Source of the DNA: Balanoglossus misakiensis
Taxonomy: Eukaryota; Hemichordata
Reading direction: 5' to 3'
NCBI GenBank assembly: GCA_040954595.2
Contig: CM082589.2
Location: 3,782,001-3,846,000 of the forward strand
Length of the DNA: 64,000 nucleotides
Below, piece by piece: positions 48,870 to 62,400 of the stretch. The translations under genes were made by a program, and so were the position numbers. Position 1 is the stretch's first letter, and each line of letters begins with the position of its first letter. The notes beneath the pieces were generated by a model. The model ran no database searches and had not been told where the DNA came from. It saw only the letters and a list, made by a program, of their open reading frames with translations.

Positions 48870-50357
48870 TGTTCAAATCAGACCATCTGTGCTTGAGATA
48901 GATACACACACCACATGCGATATAATATGCCGTCGCGTGAGACACGATGACTAAAATTCATTATTACTATGTCCTGGGTATAACATCAAAACCCCTTTTC
49001 TTTGCCACGCTCAGTTTTCAGTCTTCAATTATATCGCTGTTTTGGGCTCTGTTCGGTATGACGGACCTTCGCAGTTTGGACGTGCTAATCGCCGACCACT
49101 GGGTGACCGAATTCATTGGCCACTGCCTGTTTGCCGTGTATCACGTGATCGCCATCGTGGCGCTGCTCAACATTCTGATAGCTATGATGAGTAATACGTA
49201 CAACAAAATCGAGGTAATCTTTAGAAGTTTTTTCTTCTTATGCATGTTTGATCCTTCAGTGCTCCTGATATTCACATTGCAACATTGCTATGTATAAAAC
49301 CATCTAGTTACTAGCCCAAATCCATATATTAGCATAATGAAATTCGCGGTGTGTGCCAAATAACAACATCATTTACTATTCGCAACCCCAGGAAGATGCA
49401 GACATCCAGTGGAAATATTCCCGCACTAATTTGTGGATGAGTTATTACGAGGAATCTTCGTCGGTGGCGCCGCCATTTAATCTTCTTCCCCGTCTGAGTT
49501 GGTTGAAGTCGTGCATAAAATGCGAGTGTACAAAAGAGCAGCATTCAAAACAGGTATGTATGTATGTATACAAACAAGTTTTACAACTCGCTTAATATTT
49601 GCAGTTTATGGTTGCGTAATTAAATACTGTATATCTGTTTACTTCCTTTCACAGATAGAGATATTAGCAATGGACCGCAAATATAAGGTAAAAATAGGAA
49701 AACTAGTAAATTTTAGAAACAAAGTTTTTTCGTCGGGAAAATTAATTATGGGTACTCTCCTTCTAGTTATTCAGTCTAAGTTGGCTGTGGTATTTCCAGA
49801 TATGATTTAAAACAACACAAGAAACTGTATATGAGACTAAAACTACTTTAATGTACCTCCTTTTGTAGACTCTAGCAAAAGAGCTCGTGCATCGTTACTT
49901 CTTTGACAAGAAAACCATGATATTGAAGCAGAGAGATGCGAGCCAAGACACGTACCTGACGCAAATGAAAGGCAACATTGCCAGTTTCAAGTACAACGTG
50001 CTGGAATCGCTGCTGACGATCGGCGAAACCGTGGCAGACGTCCACCAGAAAATGGCGGTGGACGATGACGACGACTGCCCAAAGATGAAAACCCCGCCGA
50101 GTCTGCTAGGGAACGACCTTGTGGACATGATGATGGCGGCCATAGAAGAGCAGGATCAGACATACCCGAGGTTTCCGGTGCGCCCCGAGAGCTTTGTTCG
50201 CCTACCATCATTTGCCGACTGCCCCATCATTGGTACGTTTCCTTATATAGATGAAGATTATGACATATACTCCAATAACACCCCCATGAGCGCCGACGGC
50301 GGAATCACAAAAGGATTTACACATGAACCTCCGAGCAATGGCTCCACCTTTGTTTAA
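44016..50357 (+). CDS. TRPC-type cation channel with a long S3-S4 loop insertion
   Basis: Ten exons in phase, 958 aa: 44016-44220, 45381-45511, 46173-46673, 47292-47664, 47808-47950, 48128-48768, 49015-49213, 49392-49553, 49655-49687, 49869-50357. The N-terminal ankyrin region (LENLFLTAAEKGEVKALM, KSALMLAIENRNL, TPAVLAAQLNNYDMLKVLL) leads to the TRP_2 linker (ADPFGRAFELSSKMR, EDMATRCERFAADLL), six TM helices, the pore LFWALFGMTDL with the TRPC LFW motif, S6 (VIAIVALLNILIAMMSNTY), then the TRP box IQWKYSRTNLWMSYYEE and a coiled C-terminus. By family it is a PLC-coupled Ca2+/Na+-permeable plasma-membrane channel. Odd: about 110 residues (458-568) between S3 and S4, where TRPCs have about 18. 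The start is the ATG at 44016; an upstream exon is possible, as CAG precedes it. Confidence 0.95.
44221..45380 (+). other. TRPC intron 1 containing a 122-codon ORF
   Basis: 1.16 kb. The ORF at 44504-44872 (+) ends with a charged 50-residue stretch (MRDFDRCNPGKTYHVYINC...) but has no usable splice context or family match. Probably chance. Confidence 0.3.
46087..46122. repeat. GA-rich simple repeat in TRPC intron 2
   Basis: CAGAGA/GAGAGA tract about 50 bp before the exon 3 acceptor. Confidence 0.7.
46870..47138. mobile_element. Candidate MITE in TRPC intron 3
   Basis: The left end CTCGTCTCACACGCATG (46870-46886) matches the reverse complement of the right end (47122-47138) at 15 of 17 positions, with the outer 10 identical. 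That bounds 269 bp with no coding signal. I saw no clear target-site duplication, so the element type is open. Confidence 0.4.
48782..48867. repeat. (TG)n(AG)n compound microsatellite beside a splice donor
   Basis: About 11 TG then about 31 AG units, beginning 14 bp after the TRPC exon 6 donor at 48769. Confidence 0.9.
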
Positions 50358-53300
50358 AGCAGCAACAGCTGTTTCTATATTGTACCTGTGTCAGAATTAC
50401 AAATATTGTATTACAAACGGACGGAACTCATTAGATGTGTCTTTTTTCCTGGCCTTTTGTAATGACTGGCCATAAAACGAGGATTAAGATTTTTCCATGA
50501 ATAGACATTCAACTATTCTTAATGTTCCACGTGATTACATTTAAGTACAGAACACTCACATTCGTATCTCAAGTCAATTTAAACATTGACCATTGCATAT
50601 TCTTGCAACTATTTAAGATTTGCATCGCCCTTTCAGGGTATTTAGGTATATAGGTATGGGTTTGAGAAATATCGGTATTAGCAACGTCTCTATATTTTAT
50701 ATTTGAGCACCTACAATCACTGTTAGGGGGCGTAGTTTTGTCCACAGACTTTACCGCATTATTCTAATGCACGGCAATCTGCCGGTAAACTACAATGTCC
50801 GTGTTTTGCCACGAAGTTAATATCTTCACACAATAAAGCGAGGTGTTCCGCCACTTTGATAGTTGTCGTGGTGTCTACTGCAATAAACCATAGACAGTAG
50901 AGGGGGGGGGGGAGAAGGGAGTGTGTTGTGCATATTATATTGTAAGCTAGCTATAAATCCGATGATTTTATGATCCTATACCAAAATAATAGGTTTAGTA
51001 TCCCCAGTGTATTTAATAAATAATTGAGTAATATCATGCTAAACACTTCTGCAAGAGCAACTATCTCGAGCTCCAAGTCTCTCGAGCTTCATACCAATTA
51101 CGACCCACGTGCGTATAATGGTGGAGAATCCAGGGTAATCTCTCACAAGACAAAAACAGAAAACTGGCAAGTAATGGGAAATGAATAATAGATGAAGAAA
51201 CGGTAAGAATCGTGTCAGAATGACAGCAGCAACGAAATTTTATATTATCAGTTCATTACGTTTTCAATATACATTGACTTTGCTGTTTTAACCACCCTGA
51301 ATATTGAATAAACGTCATGAGCATGTCTGTGCTGGATTTAGTATCAGAAGTATCATCACATTGTAGGGGGGGTGGGAAACTATTGATCAATGAAAATAAC
51401 GCTGCCTGTTTACCGCCCTCTTCCGCCCGCATATATTCATGGCAAAACTTGCTTAGTGTCAATGTTATAGGAAGGATATCAAAACAACTGTCTACATATG
51501 GCTAGGTGACACTTTGTCTTCACCTTTCACATTAACATGCAAACATTTTCACAGCACCGTCACCTGTTTAAAGTCTTTACTTTGCGTTAGTTCTAAGATG
51601 AATACTACATTACGGAAACGTGATACTTTCAAGGTGTGTCTGTTTCGTAACCATAACGACAGAATTGCTAATTTTACTAAACGGGTGGTTTTCTTTTGGA
51701 TGCCCATAGAGCTTATGGGAGACTCATTTGGTATATCTTTCATGCCGAATATGGCAGACATGCACCTGTACAACAGAACTTGACCCAGACAAATCTAACT
51801 GTTATCGCCCTCATGTGCCAACGAGACGAATGTGTTCCAAAACAAGACCACCCTGACCCGGTTCAATGTCAGAAGCTAGAAAAACTATCGGGCGCGAACG
51901 TTTAAGAAAAAGTAGGTCTTTTTGACACGACACACGAGTCTTGTTATATAAAGCAATTACTCCACATGCATAGAATTCCTAAACTAATGAGTTGTCTGTA
52001 GGCAAACAGTGACAGAACTGAATATCCCGACTCACGTACATTTTTGTCCCAGCTTATAGAATTTACCACGAACCTCAAATGAGTGGGCTCTTCTCCCGCA
52101 AATTGGGGATCGCTTACTGTGATAGCGATGGTGTGAACTAAATGACTCCTTTTCTGGCGAGACATATTTACGTAGTGTGATGCACGACACAAGACTAACG
52201 TTTTTACGGCGTTTCGCGTAAATTTGGACAAAAAGAATCAGGTAAGAAAACTTTATTTGCAGAAAATATAATGTTCTGGAGTTTAAATAGGTACACATAA
52301 TTTAGATCTATTTTAGTTTTCCCTTATTCTACTCAAAGTAAACCAAAACCAGACTTTATGTATGAACATAAAGAAATTTTCATATGTGGTGTATATTTAA
52401 AATATTTTGTGTATATAATTCTTCAACCTTCCTTCATCAAACTTCCTATATTATTTCATTTTACTTCAAATTTTGATCGCGCAATGCTTTCGTGGTTATC
52501 ATAGCAACCTCTTATCGTAGTAGCGTCACGACATGGTCTTACCGACATACGAAGGAAGGAATGAACGAACAAAGGAATGGGACATAATTGTACAGACAGA
52601 CGGACATTAATTCGGGCGACCAGTATTCGGTCATATTTGCGTTTAATATAATATACCAAAAAAATAAATATACAAGAAGTGCATCAATTTCAAAGTCGTC
52701 CTTCAAATAAGCCTCAAATAAGTGTACAGTTCAAAAACGTAGTTCTTGCACAAAGTTACATGAAATGTGCGTGAATCGACTTTTCAAGATGGCTGCCCCC
52801 TTAGCTGGTAACCTGCTGTTTAGAAAATAGTAAGTAAACCCTGCCCCACATGTGACTTGTCATATTTTATGATCTCTGAATCAAACCAGAACACAACAAA
52901 ACATGTGTAAAGACATGCATTGTTGTATTGGCAACGCAGAGATATATGAGTTTAATAGTTTCTAGAACCAAACCGTTATTAATAGTATATTTTATGAGCA
53001 CAATTAACATGAAAACGGAAGTTGAAATCGTGGATGCGTAAATTTTAATCAATACTATACGGCGTGTGTTGAAAGGAGATGCTTCGGGTGGCTTTGGCGT
53101 ATTTTAATTTCAGCAAGAGTGTTTGGGATGACAATATTGATGCATAAGTTATCTGTCACAATAAGCTGTCTGGCACACTGCATTAATATCTAATGGTTAA
53201 AAATGTGCGGAAGGGGTGTGATAGACGGATTGGGGTACCTTGATGTGGATTGTTACACTTTGTGCAGACGACGGCAGACAGCTGCGGAAGTAAATTCCGC

Positions 53301-53778
53301 GGGAAAAAACACCGCGTCAGGTGATTTGCATATGCTTTTCATAATCGGGGACTGTGGTGAAAAGGGGACGCAGATATCAATCCTATTGGTGTTCAGCGGT
53401 GTGCTGTATTCACATCAGGTGGAGTTTGTTGTATGGGCCGTATGTGGTTAATCCTCCCGCGCTAATTACCAGCGAACGCTGTGATATCAGTTTTTTGACA
53501 CTGACGTTGTGACAGCTGTGGACGAACTTACTTCCGCTCGATCAAACCTCAACTACTAGCAGAGACGGCCGTTGCAGCAGACACACTGCGTCGCCCCGTA
53601 CTCCTGTCGAGCGCGAAACCCGCACCTGACATTTGGCAAAGTCGATCCGTCGCGCAATTTTCACTGGGAGCATAGAGGACAGAACGGAAACAAAACACAC
53701 AAAAACTAGTGTCGAACGATTTCAGAGGATAATTCAACGTTTAGGTAGAAAAGAAGTAAATCATCGGTTTCCTCAAAG
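50358..53778. other. Intergenic, no gene seen
   Basis: 3.4 kb downstream of the TRPC gene. Contains its poly(A) signal and a poly-G run near 50902. The final 250 bp (about 53500-53778) are CpG-richer and could be a promoter for the exon at 53779. Confidence 0.5.
50832..50837 (+). terminator. Polyadenylation signal AATAAA of the TRPC gene
   Basis: 475 bp past the TRPC stop on the same strand. Confidence 0.5.
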
Positions 53779-53817
53779 ATGTCCAAGATGAGTCGCAGAA
53801 GCTCAAGAAGGAGCAGG
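53779..53817 (+). CDS. Possible first coding exon (partial gene)
   Basis: ATG opens 13 codons reading MSKMSRRSSRRSR, followed at once by a strong donor AGG|GTGAGT. The upstream 250 bp are CpG-richer than the surroundings. No in-phase continuation with recognisable homology was found in the next 10 kb, so the rest of the gene would lie beyond the window. A basic Ser/Arg-rich start is not diagnostic of any family. Confidence 0.35.
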
Positions 53818-55145
53818 GTGAGTCATTTTTTAATTTCAAAAAAGTTAGTGGTGAATGTCATGAATGCTAATCGATACTGTTACATAATACACATATAACG
53901 TGGCCAGGTGTTCCTACCAACGGGACTAGGAATGAAGCGTGGTTCATTGTTCAACGTGTCAGACTAGTTTGAGTGTCAATCATTACAGTGAAAATCTCGT
54001 GATACGATATTTCAAATCAACAAGACGTATCTCTCATCACCAAAAGCATCACAACCACTGCATCCGAGTATCTGAAGTCATAAAAAATATAATTTATGGC
54101 GATCGAAATGAAAAAGTTATCAGTGATCCAATCTAACCTTTACTCCCTTGCTACTTTGTGACAATATGTTGATTTCATTCTGACCTATTTGTATCTTTGG
54201 TAAATGTATTTTTATGCTAATATTATGTCCACTTGACTTCACATATTTGTTGTTATAATGTATTGTCAATTAACATTGATGTACAAAAAGTACAGATAAC
54301 TTCTGCCCATTATTTTTTACATAATATTTATTAACCCAGCATAAAAATCGACAAAACCTTTAATACCTTTTAATGTTTGCGAAAATTAGATGTCAATGCA
54401 AGAAGCAGACTATTTTGGATGTGTCAGTTATGGTCAAAGTAATTTTCGAGTGAATACAAAACTCGTGACAAATTGAAAGTCTCAAAATAGATCATAGTAC
54501 ACAGTCCATATTTCATATAGACCAGTGCTGAGTCCATAACAGAACGCGTTCGTACAATCATCTGTTCCTTTGTATTTACATATATATCGTCAGTGTTATA
54601 TCGATGGGTATACGTTTCCTTATACTATGGCCATTTTTGTGGCGTGTGACAGTTTAATGACTCTCCCTATACGAGATAATTCGGGAACTCGTTGAAAAAG
54701 ACAGCCCTGTCACACCGCGTGCTTGTCAAAAATTCAAAATTGCCTGGCGACGCGTCCTACATTGCAGGCATTGTCAGTGAACAATGTGATATGCGCGACT
54801 ATTATAGATTGACTTTGCTCTTTTTATTGGCGACATTTTAATTACCAGTTAAATTCTTTGTAATGTCGACAATTTTGCTAGGAGTCTGTTAAAGGTCTTC
54901 TCTTTTTCACCGATGCATACAACACATGTGATATGTTCGTTAAATAATAGCATATTGCTATATTAAATGTTGTACAGCCCTGATTCAGACCAGGATGTAC
55001 GGTCTATATCATTATTGGAATACTTATCACTATGCAGGCGCTCGTGTTTTTGACATGAAGGAATACTTTGGGTGAAATTGAACTTACATTTATGTTAGGC
55101 GTATTCCTCTGAGTTGTTTTGAAGTCGAGACAAGACAAAGGAATG

Positions 55146-55171
55146 TAACACAACACAACATAACACAACAC
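55146..55171. repeat. AACAC-type simple repeat
   Basis: Short tandem run of ACAAC/AACAC units. Confidence 0.6.
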
Positions 55172-57474
55172 GCATACTGCAGAGATTATTTGAACATTGT
55201 ACATGACGACAAGCGTATTTTTTATCGACATGGTACATTGGTCTTGAAACGGAAGGATCTCACGCACATCATTGTTAACGTGTCTGGCATTTTTGCAGAC
55301 TACATAACTCCCGCGCGAAATTCCATCGTTCACACGTTAGCGGTTTATGGATGCGAGTCACATCGCTCCCCAAACCTCCGCCATATTGAAATTTGCATAT
55401 TTAAAGGGCATGTCGGTTTTTAGTGTTTGCAAATATATCTATCATCATTTTCAGAATTCGCACCTCAAAGAAAACGAATTACATAAAAATTATGACACAT
55501 TCCTGATGATTTGGTTATAATTGCTTAGCTAAGTACTTTTGGAATTAGATGTCCGTTCCTGGTGATGGTCAAGCGGTACATGGCCAGAGTATCAGGTTAC
55601 TTTTTAATGACACAAGAATTCGATTTACATTTTAATACATTTTAAAACATATCAGAACAGAATGGTGTGTCGTTGAAGATGCATCGGCTGTCAACCTTGG
55701 TATTTTTTCTGTCTTCTTCTTCAGTGGTTTAGCTGCAGATACTTGATCGATTCTCAGTGAAGTGATAATCACCGTTTCAGCTTTAAATAGCCGACTTTTT
55801 TAACAATAAAAACCACCACCACCACCAATTTTATTTCGGTGTATATATAATTTTGCAGGCCTAACATTAAAATAATCATATCACAATGTAATTAGGTAGA
55901 ACCTTCTTAAAGACATCCAATGATAGCGATTCCTGTTTCAGAAAGACCTCATATGAAATCAATCATCCGTTGATCATATGACTACATAAAAAATAATTGG
56001 CTCCTAATATACGCGGACTGTCATTCCAAGACATAATTATACTGCATTATCAATTGGTTATTAACTATCTCAGGCCTTGCCCCATGGGTCTTTTTTATGA
56101 GAAATTAATTTGTGTTCAAAAGATCACTTGTCTATAATAGCTCAAACCTCTCTTCGAAAAAAAACATGGATATTTTAATTATGATATCATATTTGAAGAC
56201 ATTGTATGGCAATGAGAAATATATAAAGCCTGGAATGACATATCTGTTTATAAAGGGTGATGAAATATCCATGCACAGGGTTACTTTTATATACTTCAAT
56301 GAATCTCCGGTCTCAGTGGAGAACGGCGTTGTTGTGTCCCATGGCACAGTCACTGAATAATTCAAAAATCCCACCTCAACTCTCTCTAAATACACATCAA
56401 TAAAGCAAAGCTTGATGGGACAGAACCGCTTTTCATCGGACGAGGACACGTTGCACATTGCATCGAAGGTGTATTTCTCGATTACGTGCTTGTTCTCGTC
56501 ACGGTTTACAGCCAGTTGCAACCAACACAAACGTATATAGTTGGAATGCAAGTCTCGATTCAGTCTTTGTATTAGTGTCTCGAACGGCATCGGGTGTATG
56601 TGATGTTACATCTCTCGAGCTTTGCACGAATATATACGACCTTGTTTGAATTTTAAGAGACGGGACGAGACCAGCCTGCCTTGTGTTAGGCGCATAAAAT
56701 ACCCGAAATGCTTTAATGTTACCATCATGTCGAGACAACCATATAAGAAACGGCAGTGAAGTCGTTTGTGCGGGCGATGCCCTCCTAATCCACCCGAGAC
56801 TTTACATTACTATTTCAATGGACCAGAATCCTTTTTACACGTCCAGTCTCACTGGGATTTTAATTACCGTACACCAGATGTTGCCATGTTGCAAGCATAT
56901 ATATGAATTAGTCTTACGACTGTCTTAAAAGTGTGCCCCAGGTATTGCAAAGTATATGTCCGCACGTACAAGGATACTGAAGGCCAGTCTAGCATGAAAC
57001 CTCTTGCTGGACAACATTCTCTTTAATCCCAACCACAGTGTTAATAGCGTGTTTTAATTGACTCAGGGTGTGCGAATATGATACAATTTCCGCCAGGAAG
57101 CGCCCCACTGGCAATGCACAATAACTTAAAATCACATCCAGGATGCCATAATACCACTTTAGTGCAGGCTTGTCCGTTAACAGTTAATCGGAAGTGCTGG
57201 CGCTGCTTATACTTTCGACTCAAGGACTTCTTTATTGAGGCACGAACCGGTAACTTGATCTGGCCACTTTGTTTTTATAGTCCGTCGACAGGAAAAAGGA
57301 TTTGATTCAAACCAGCATTAGTCGAGAGATTTATTACCATCAATTAATAAGTTACTACGAGTGTTCGAATAAATCAATGTATTCCGTAATGACTACGTGT
57401 AGGAACGCCCGGGCGAAATTTCTCTTGATCTATTGGCACATAGTCCGGAAGTTGACCCTAGGCCTGTCAACTAA

Positions 57475-57655
57475 TTAAAGGTATACGGTCACCTATGCAA
57501 ATTTAACCACTGTTGCTATGGAAAATCGAAATTCACCCAATCACTGGTTATCAGTGGGTAGCACACGCGAAAAGAGTGCGTCATTCTAATACTTAGACAC
57601 GCCGTTTTGACCATAAATAGACATGTGTAAATATGACGTGACCGTATACCTTTAA
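57475..57655. mobile_element. MITE with perfect 18-bp inverted ends and TTAA flanks
   Basis: The left end TTAAAGGTATACGGTCAC (57475-57492) is the exact reverse complement of the right end GTGACCGTATACCTTTAA (57638-57655). The element is 181 bp, non-coding, with a small central hairpin (CACTG...CAGTG). The outer TTAA fits a piggyBac-type target-site duplication, leaving a 14-bp terminal repeat AGGTATACGGTCAC. By family knowledge, TTAA-flanked MITEs are moved by piggyBac-like transposases in trans; none is encoded here. Confidence 0.8.
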
Positions 57656-59380
57656 CAATAAGTAAGATCATAAAATTGAGAGCGCAATAGAAAAATACAT
57701 CCAATGATCTGCTTGTGGATATGATTCTAATACAAGCCTTGTTTATTTAAACAGTCATTATTCATGGAACTTAGTCAATCTTAGAGAACGTCGTGGTTTA
57801 TAAAAACATGTGAAAATTGCTTCCTACATGAAATCGATTGAATGTTGTTGTAATTCTGTGAAAAAACGGCAAAAAGAGGACATTGCAATATGTCTGGATT
57901 AACGACACATATCATTTCTCAAATGATTGAAATCGCCACGGATTAGAGTGAATACAACTGGCATACATCAATTTAAAAGAACGCAGCTGTCGTCCCATTG
58001 CGTAAATTAATGTGCGTAGTACATATATTCTTTTGATAATTATGCAAATTTTCTCCACGGAATTATCCCAAAATAGTTCGATGGCCTCACTGCTTGTTAT
58101 GCTGGCCTCACAATTTCAAACAAAAAGAGGTACATATAACGTATACAACGTCGAAAATTGTAGATATGATTGATATGGTTTACAAACGGAGTAGGGTGCA
58201 TGCAATCTTTTAGATACTCCTGGCACGTTTTCTTGTTTCATCACCTGGACGACTGTATACCGTTCTTTCATGTATTTGACTATCTTGCAGTGTGTTTTGC
58301 TTGTCGATTGTCTATTGCGTGTGCAGAATGTAAACGTGAGGTTATGATCATTGCTTTTTCTGTAATCATTTTGTCCTCTACCACAAATGTTTGAACATAT
58401 GCCATTTACATTTAAATGTATCATTGATTGTGACCTTTACCGCCAGATGTTTTTTCGCAATTATCTTTATAGAAATATTGCAGCGTAAGGGAAAACATAA
58501 AAGTAAAATACGCGCAGTCGTTCAAGATATTATATTCTTGAAAAGAACGATCGAGTACGAATGCTTACAATGATCTACCACAATACGTTGACTGCCTTTG
58601 TTACGTTCGCTTTGCTAAGCATCTTTTCAGCCAAGTTTAAAACCATATGTTTGACAAGGTTCAATTAACATAATGATCCATGACCCAAAATTAACCATTA
58701 TAAGTTTTATTTAACGGGAACAAGCATCACAACAAAGCAAATTAAGAGAAATCGAGTTCAGTTTATTGTAGGTAGAAGCAGACTGACTCTTTCTGGAAGG
58801 TAATTTTCGACATAATGTTGCTGTCGTCTGCCAATGTTGTTAAGCAATCACTTAACGTAATGGGTTTAATATCAAGCGTCGTAAATCGCCTGTACCCCTT
58901 TCAGGTTATTCAATTATTTCAGGATAACTTTTGTGTGTGGAGGGGGGGGGGGGTGATGATTGCATTTGCTACTTTGATGGGGGTATCTTACGAATACGGG
59001 TAAATGGGGGACAGGAAAGAGCCCCAAAGGAGTAGCCACTTTAATTATTGCGAGGGTTCAGATCTGACAGACTGTCTACTATCTATACATCCCTGTCAGC
59101 GTTGAGAGGTTAACCAGGCCAGTTGGGATGCATTATTGCTATGATGAGATATTGCCAATGGCTGAAGGCATATCTGACAGCCAGAAAAGTTGACACATCT
59201 TGATGGATCATTTGATTGCACCAGATGTGCACGTGTTATATATAGACCATGGCGCTTCGGGGATATGCTAATATGTGTTGTGTTTGACACAGTGGCAAAA
59301 ACAACTGGAATGTAAGGGGCATGGCCGTTAGTTTAGGTCCCACTCCCAGATTCTCACACCAGAGCAATTGTCGTTGCAAT

Positions 59381-59404
59381 GTCTGTCTGTCTGTCTGTCT
59401 GTCT
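59381..59404. repeat. (GTCT)n microsatellite
   Basis: Six GTCT units. Confidence 0.85.
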
Positions 59405-62400
59405 GCATGCCTGCCTAGCTATGCGCCTCTCTGTCTAAAGGTGTTTCACTCTAGTGGTATTTTAATGGTGAAAATAAAATTAATTTTCAAATTGTACACT
59501 TGAAAAAAACTATTCTCAATAAATCCAATTCCTATTGAACATACGATCAGTCAAATATAATACCCCAGGTTTTATTTTCAACATCATTCAAGAGATCGCA
59601 CTTAATTGTACCTTGTCAGTATTCATAATGGGTGGCACACAATTTACGCCCATAATGAGTCTGTATAGTTCCGTATGTGAATATACAGATGGCATGAATT
59701 AAGTAAGTGTATCCAAAATGACGTTTAGATATAATCAACAAAGACCCCACTTAGAGGGTGAACATGTTTTTCCTGAACAACATTAAGCAATTAGCAGTTA
59801 TAAAATATACCCTCCTACAATTTTAAAGATACAAATCCATGGTATAGTCGACTGCAAGTTAAATTGACCATTACTCAATGACAGTGCAATATGGGACTCT
59901 CTCTTGCATCCATTGTTTGATGGATTATGATGCCATAGAAAGCAATTATCATGAAAGTATAAATATAACTGACATAACACTGTTAAAGACACATTAATAT
60001 CAATTTTCAGGTGACTCTTTTATGATCAGTCGTGTCAGTTTATACCAGTGATTTTAATCTGCTTACTTTCCCGGCCATTTCTGAATTTCAAGGTTCTGTT
60101 GAATAATTATTTATAGTGTTGTAGATTCGCATTTGTTGATTCGTCCATGATAAAATGCGATGAAGCCACGAAAAGGAAATGAAATAATCGGTTCCAGTTG
60201 GAAAAGAACTTTCAAAATAAGTAATTTGCTACCAAAATAGAAATACCAATAAGATAAGCTCCTGTTTTAAGAAACCTTAGACGTTTATACATGAGCGGTA
60301 CCCTGCTACTTCGGCACAAACTCTTACTAGAAATGAGGGTGTAAACCTAACGTACTTCTGTATGCATGATTCACGTTTTGTTGACCAGGAAGTATACTGA
60401 GACTCCAATAAAGAACTCCCCAAACTACTTAAGAAGTCGTTGGAAACTTGAAATGAGTCTGGACATTTAATCACATTTTATCGGTCCGTCGTTTGAGCAT
60501 TTCATCGTGCGTGCTATTAGACTTTGCCTTCGCTAATATCCCCAGTGTAGACATCCATTCACTTGAGAATGCAGATATGCGTGCGCAGCAAATCATTGGC
60601 GGAAGATTCCCTTCATTACTGTCAATCTGGGATTCAAGAAGAACTGGTAAAAGTTCTACTATTATTAAAGCTGGATGTCATCCTTTGTTCAAGTTCTTTG
60701 AAGCGAAAGGATAGCGGAAAATTCATTAACCGAGGCATTGGATCAGTTACAATTAACGCAAATGCCCATGATGTGGACTGATTTAAGAAAATGTTTCGTC
60801 TCAATGTTCGTCACGTGTGGTACAAGAGAGACAGAGAGGACGGGAGGGGGGGGGGGCAGTTGAAGACAACGGATACCCCAGTTGGGCAAACAATATAGTG
60901 GAATAGGCCGCGTTAGGAAACAACTAAGATGAAACGAACTAATTGATTGATGATAACGTGCCTGGAAATTTCAGACACCACTTAAACCGACCTTTTAATC
61001 CCCACAAATGACGTATTCCATTGCGTGCGTGCCTAAAAACCCCACCGGTTGCAGTTTTGGTATTACATTTTAAAAGGCCAATTATTCATCATGGACGCAG
61101 CGCTTGTCTTGTTTAACTTTGTAGCTGCCATCAGGCGTACCGAAGCGGAAACCAAAGACATAAATTTTAAAGCATATTGCGTACGTATACTTTATAGTAG
61201 GGGCCTAAACAGAGCGAATCGAACCAATCGCTACACCGGATCTTCACGCATATGCGCACAGAGATCAGCAATTCCCTGGATGTCATTCGGTGTTTCTTTC
61301 CTCCAATTAGTAAAGAAGTCACGAAAAGCCTGGCTGTGCTAGACACTCTGTCATATTGCTATTTCTGCAGAAACACTAAAATTGTATTACAATTGCCAGT
61401 CACGTATGTGACGATCCCTCTGCACTCGTTATGGGTTAAGCATACGGCAACTATATACCATGTAATGCTACTCAGCCGCCGAATATAGTTTTTATCGTAG
61501 CTCAACACATCGCAAAATGTCATTTTTATGCAAAACGTGTTTTTACTACACCAACAGAGCGGGGCAAAGGTTGACAATCAATCATTGCGTTTTGTCAATT
61601 GTGTTTCTGAGCTCCCGATTGTTAGTGTTTGTCCCTTTTTGCTATTGTTGATAGATATTATGCTGAGCCTCATATATGGTAGCTCTGATGTATTCTTACT
61701 CATGGCTATTTTTAACTGTTTTCACGTCCTTTAAATGACCCACTACGTTATTATGGCATAACAAATTTACTTGGTGAATTCAATATAACCTGCTGACTTA
61801 TCAACGTATGACCTGCTGACTAAATAACAGCAATCCAACTAGGATTTCGACCGGTTAAACGCCGTTACCTGAAACATGCTACTCGTTTGCAACGAAAATT
61901 TTAAATATAGCCACTTAATTTGCATAATAGTGCCAGAACACATGAGAGTGGAATAGTTCAGTTCACGATCGTGTCAAGGACTGTTTTTTTTCATTTTGTC
62001 TCTGTATATTTATCCTTTTTACATAAATATGCAGTGTCGGTGAAAACGTGATGCTGACACTTAGCTTCAGTGCGCCATATTGTTGTCTGTTTTGGTTTCT
62101 GAATTGCGTCTATCTCGTTTTTTGAAGTCCTTCGCACTATAGTAGACATTGCCAGCATTACGCTAGAAGAATGGAGTATCTTCATTCAGGTAATGTATTG
62201 ATACATTGATTGAAGAAACGTCCACCCTGTTAGAATTTCTGCAAAGGTTTTATGTTGGGTATACGATAAGCTCATTGTTTGTTCGTACCAAAACTCGCCT
62301 TTGTTAATTGAGCGATTTTCCCCCAGAGCTTTGTTTGGTACATTGATGGATGAGACCTAACCATAAACATGCCAGGGACTTGTTTTATGTTAATGTGTCC

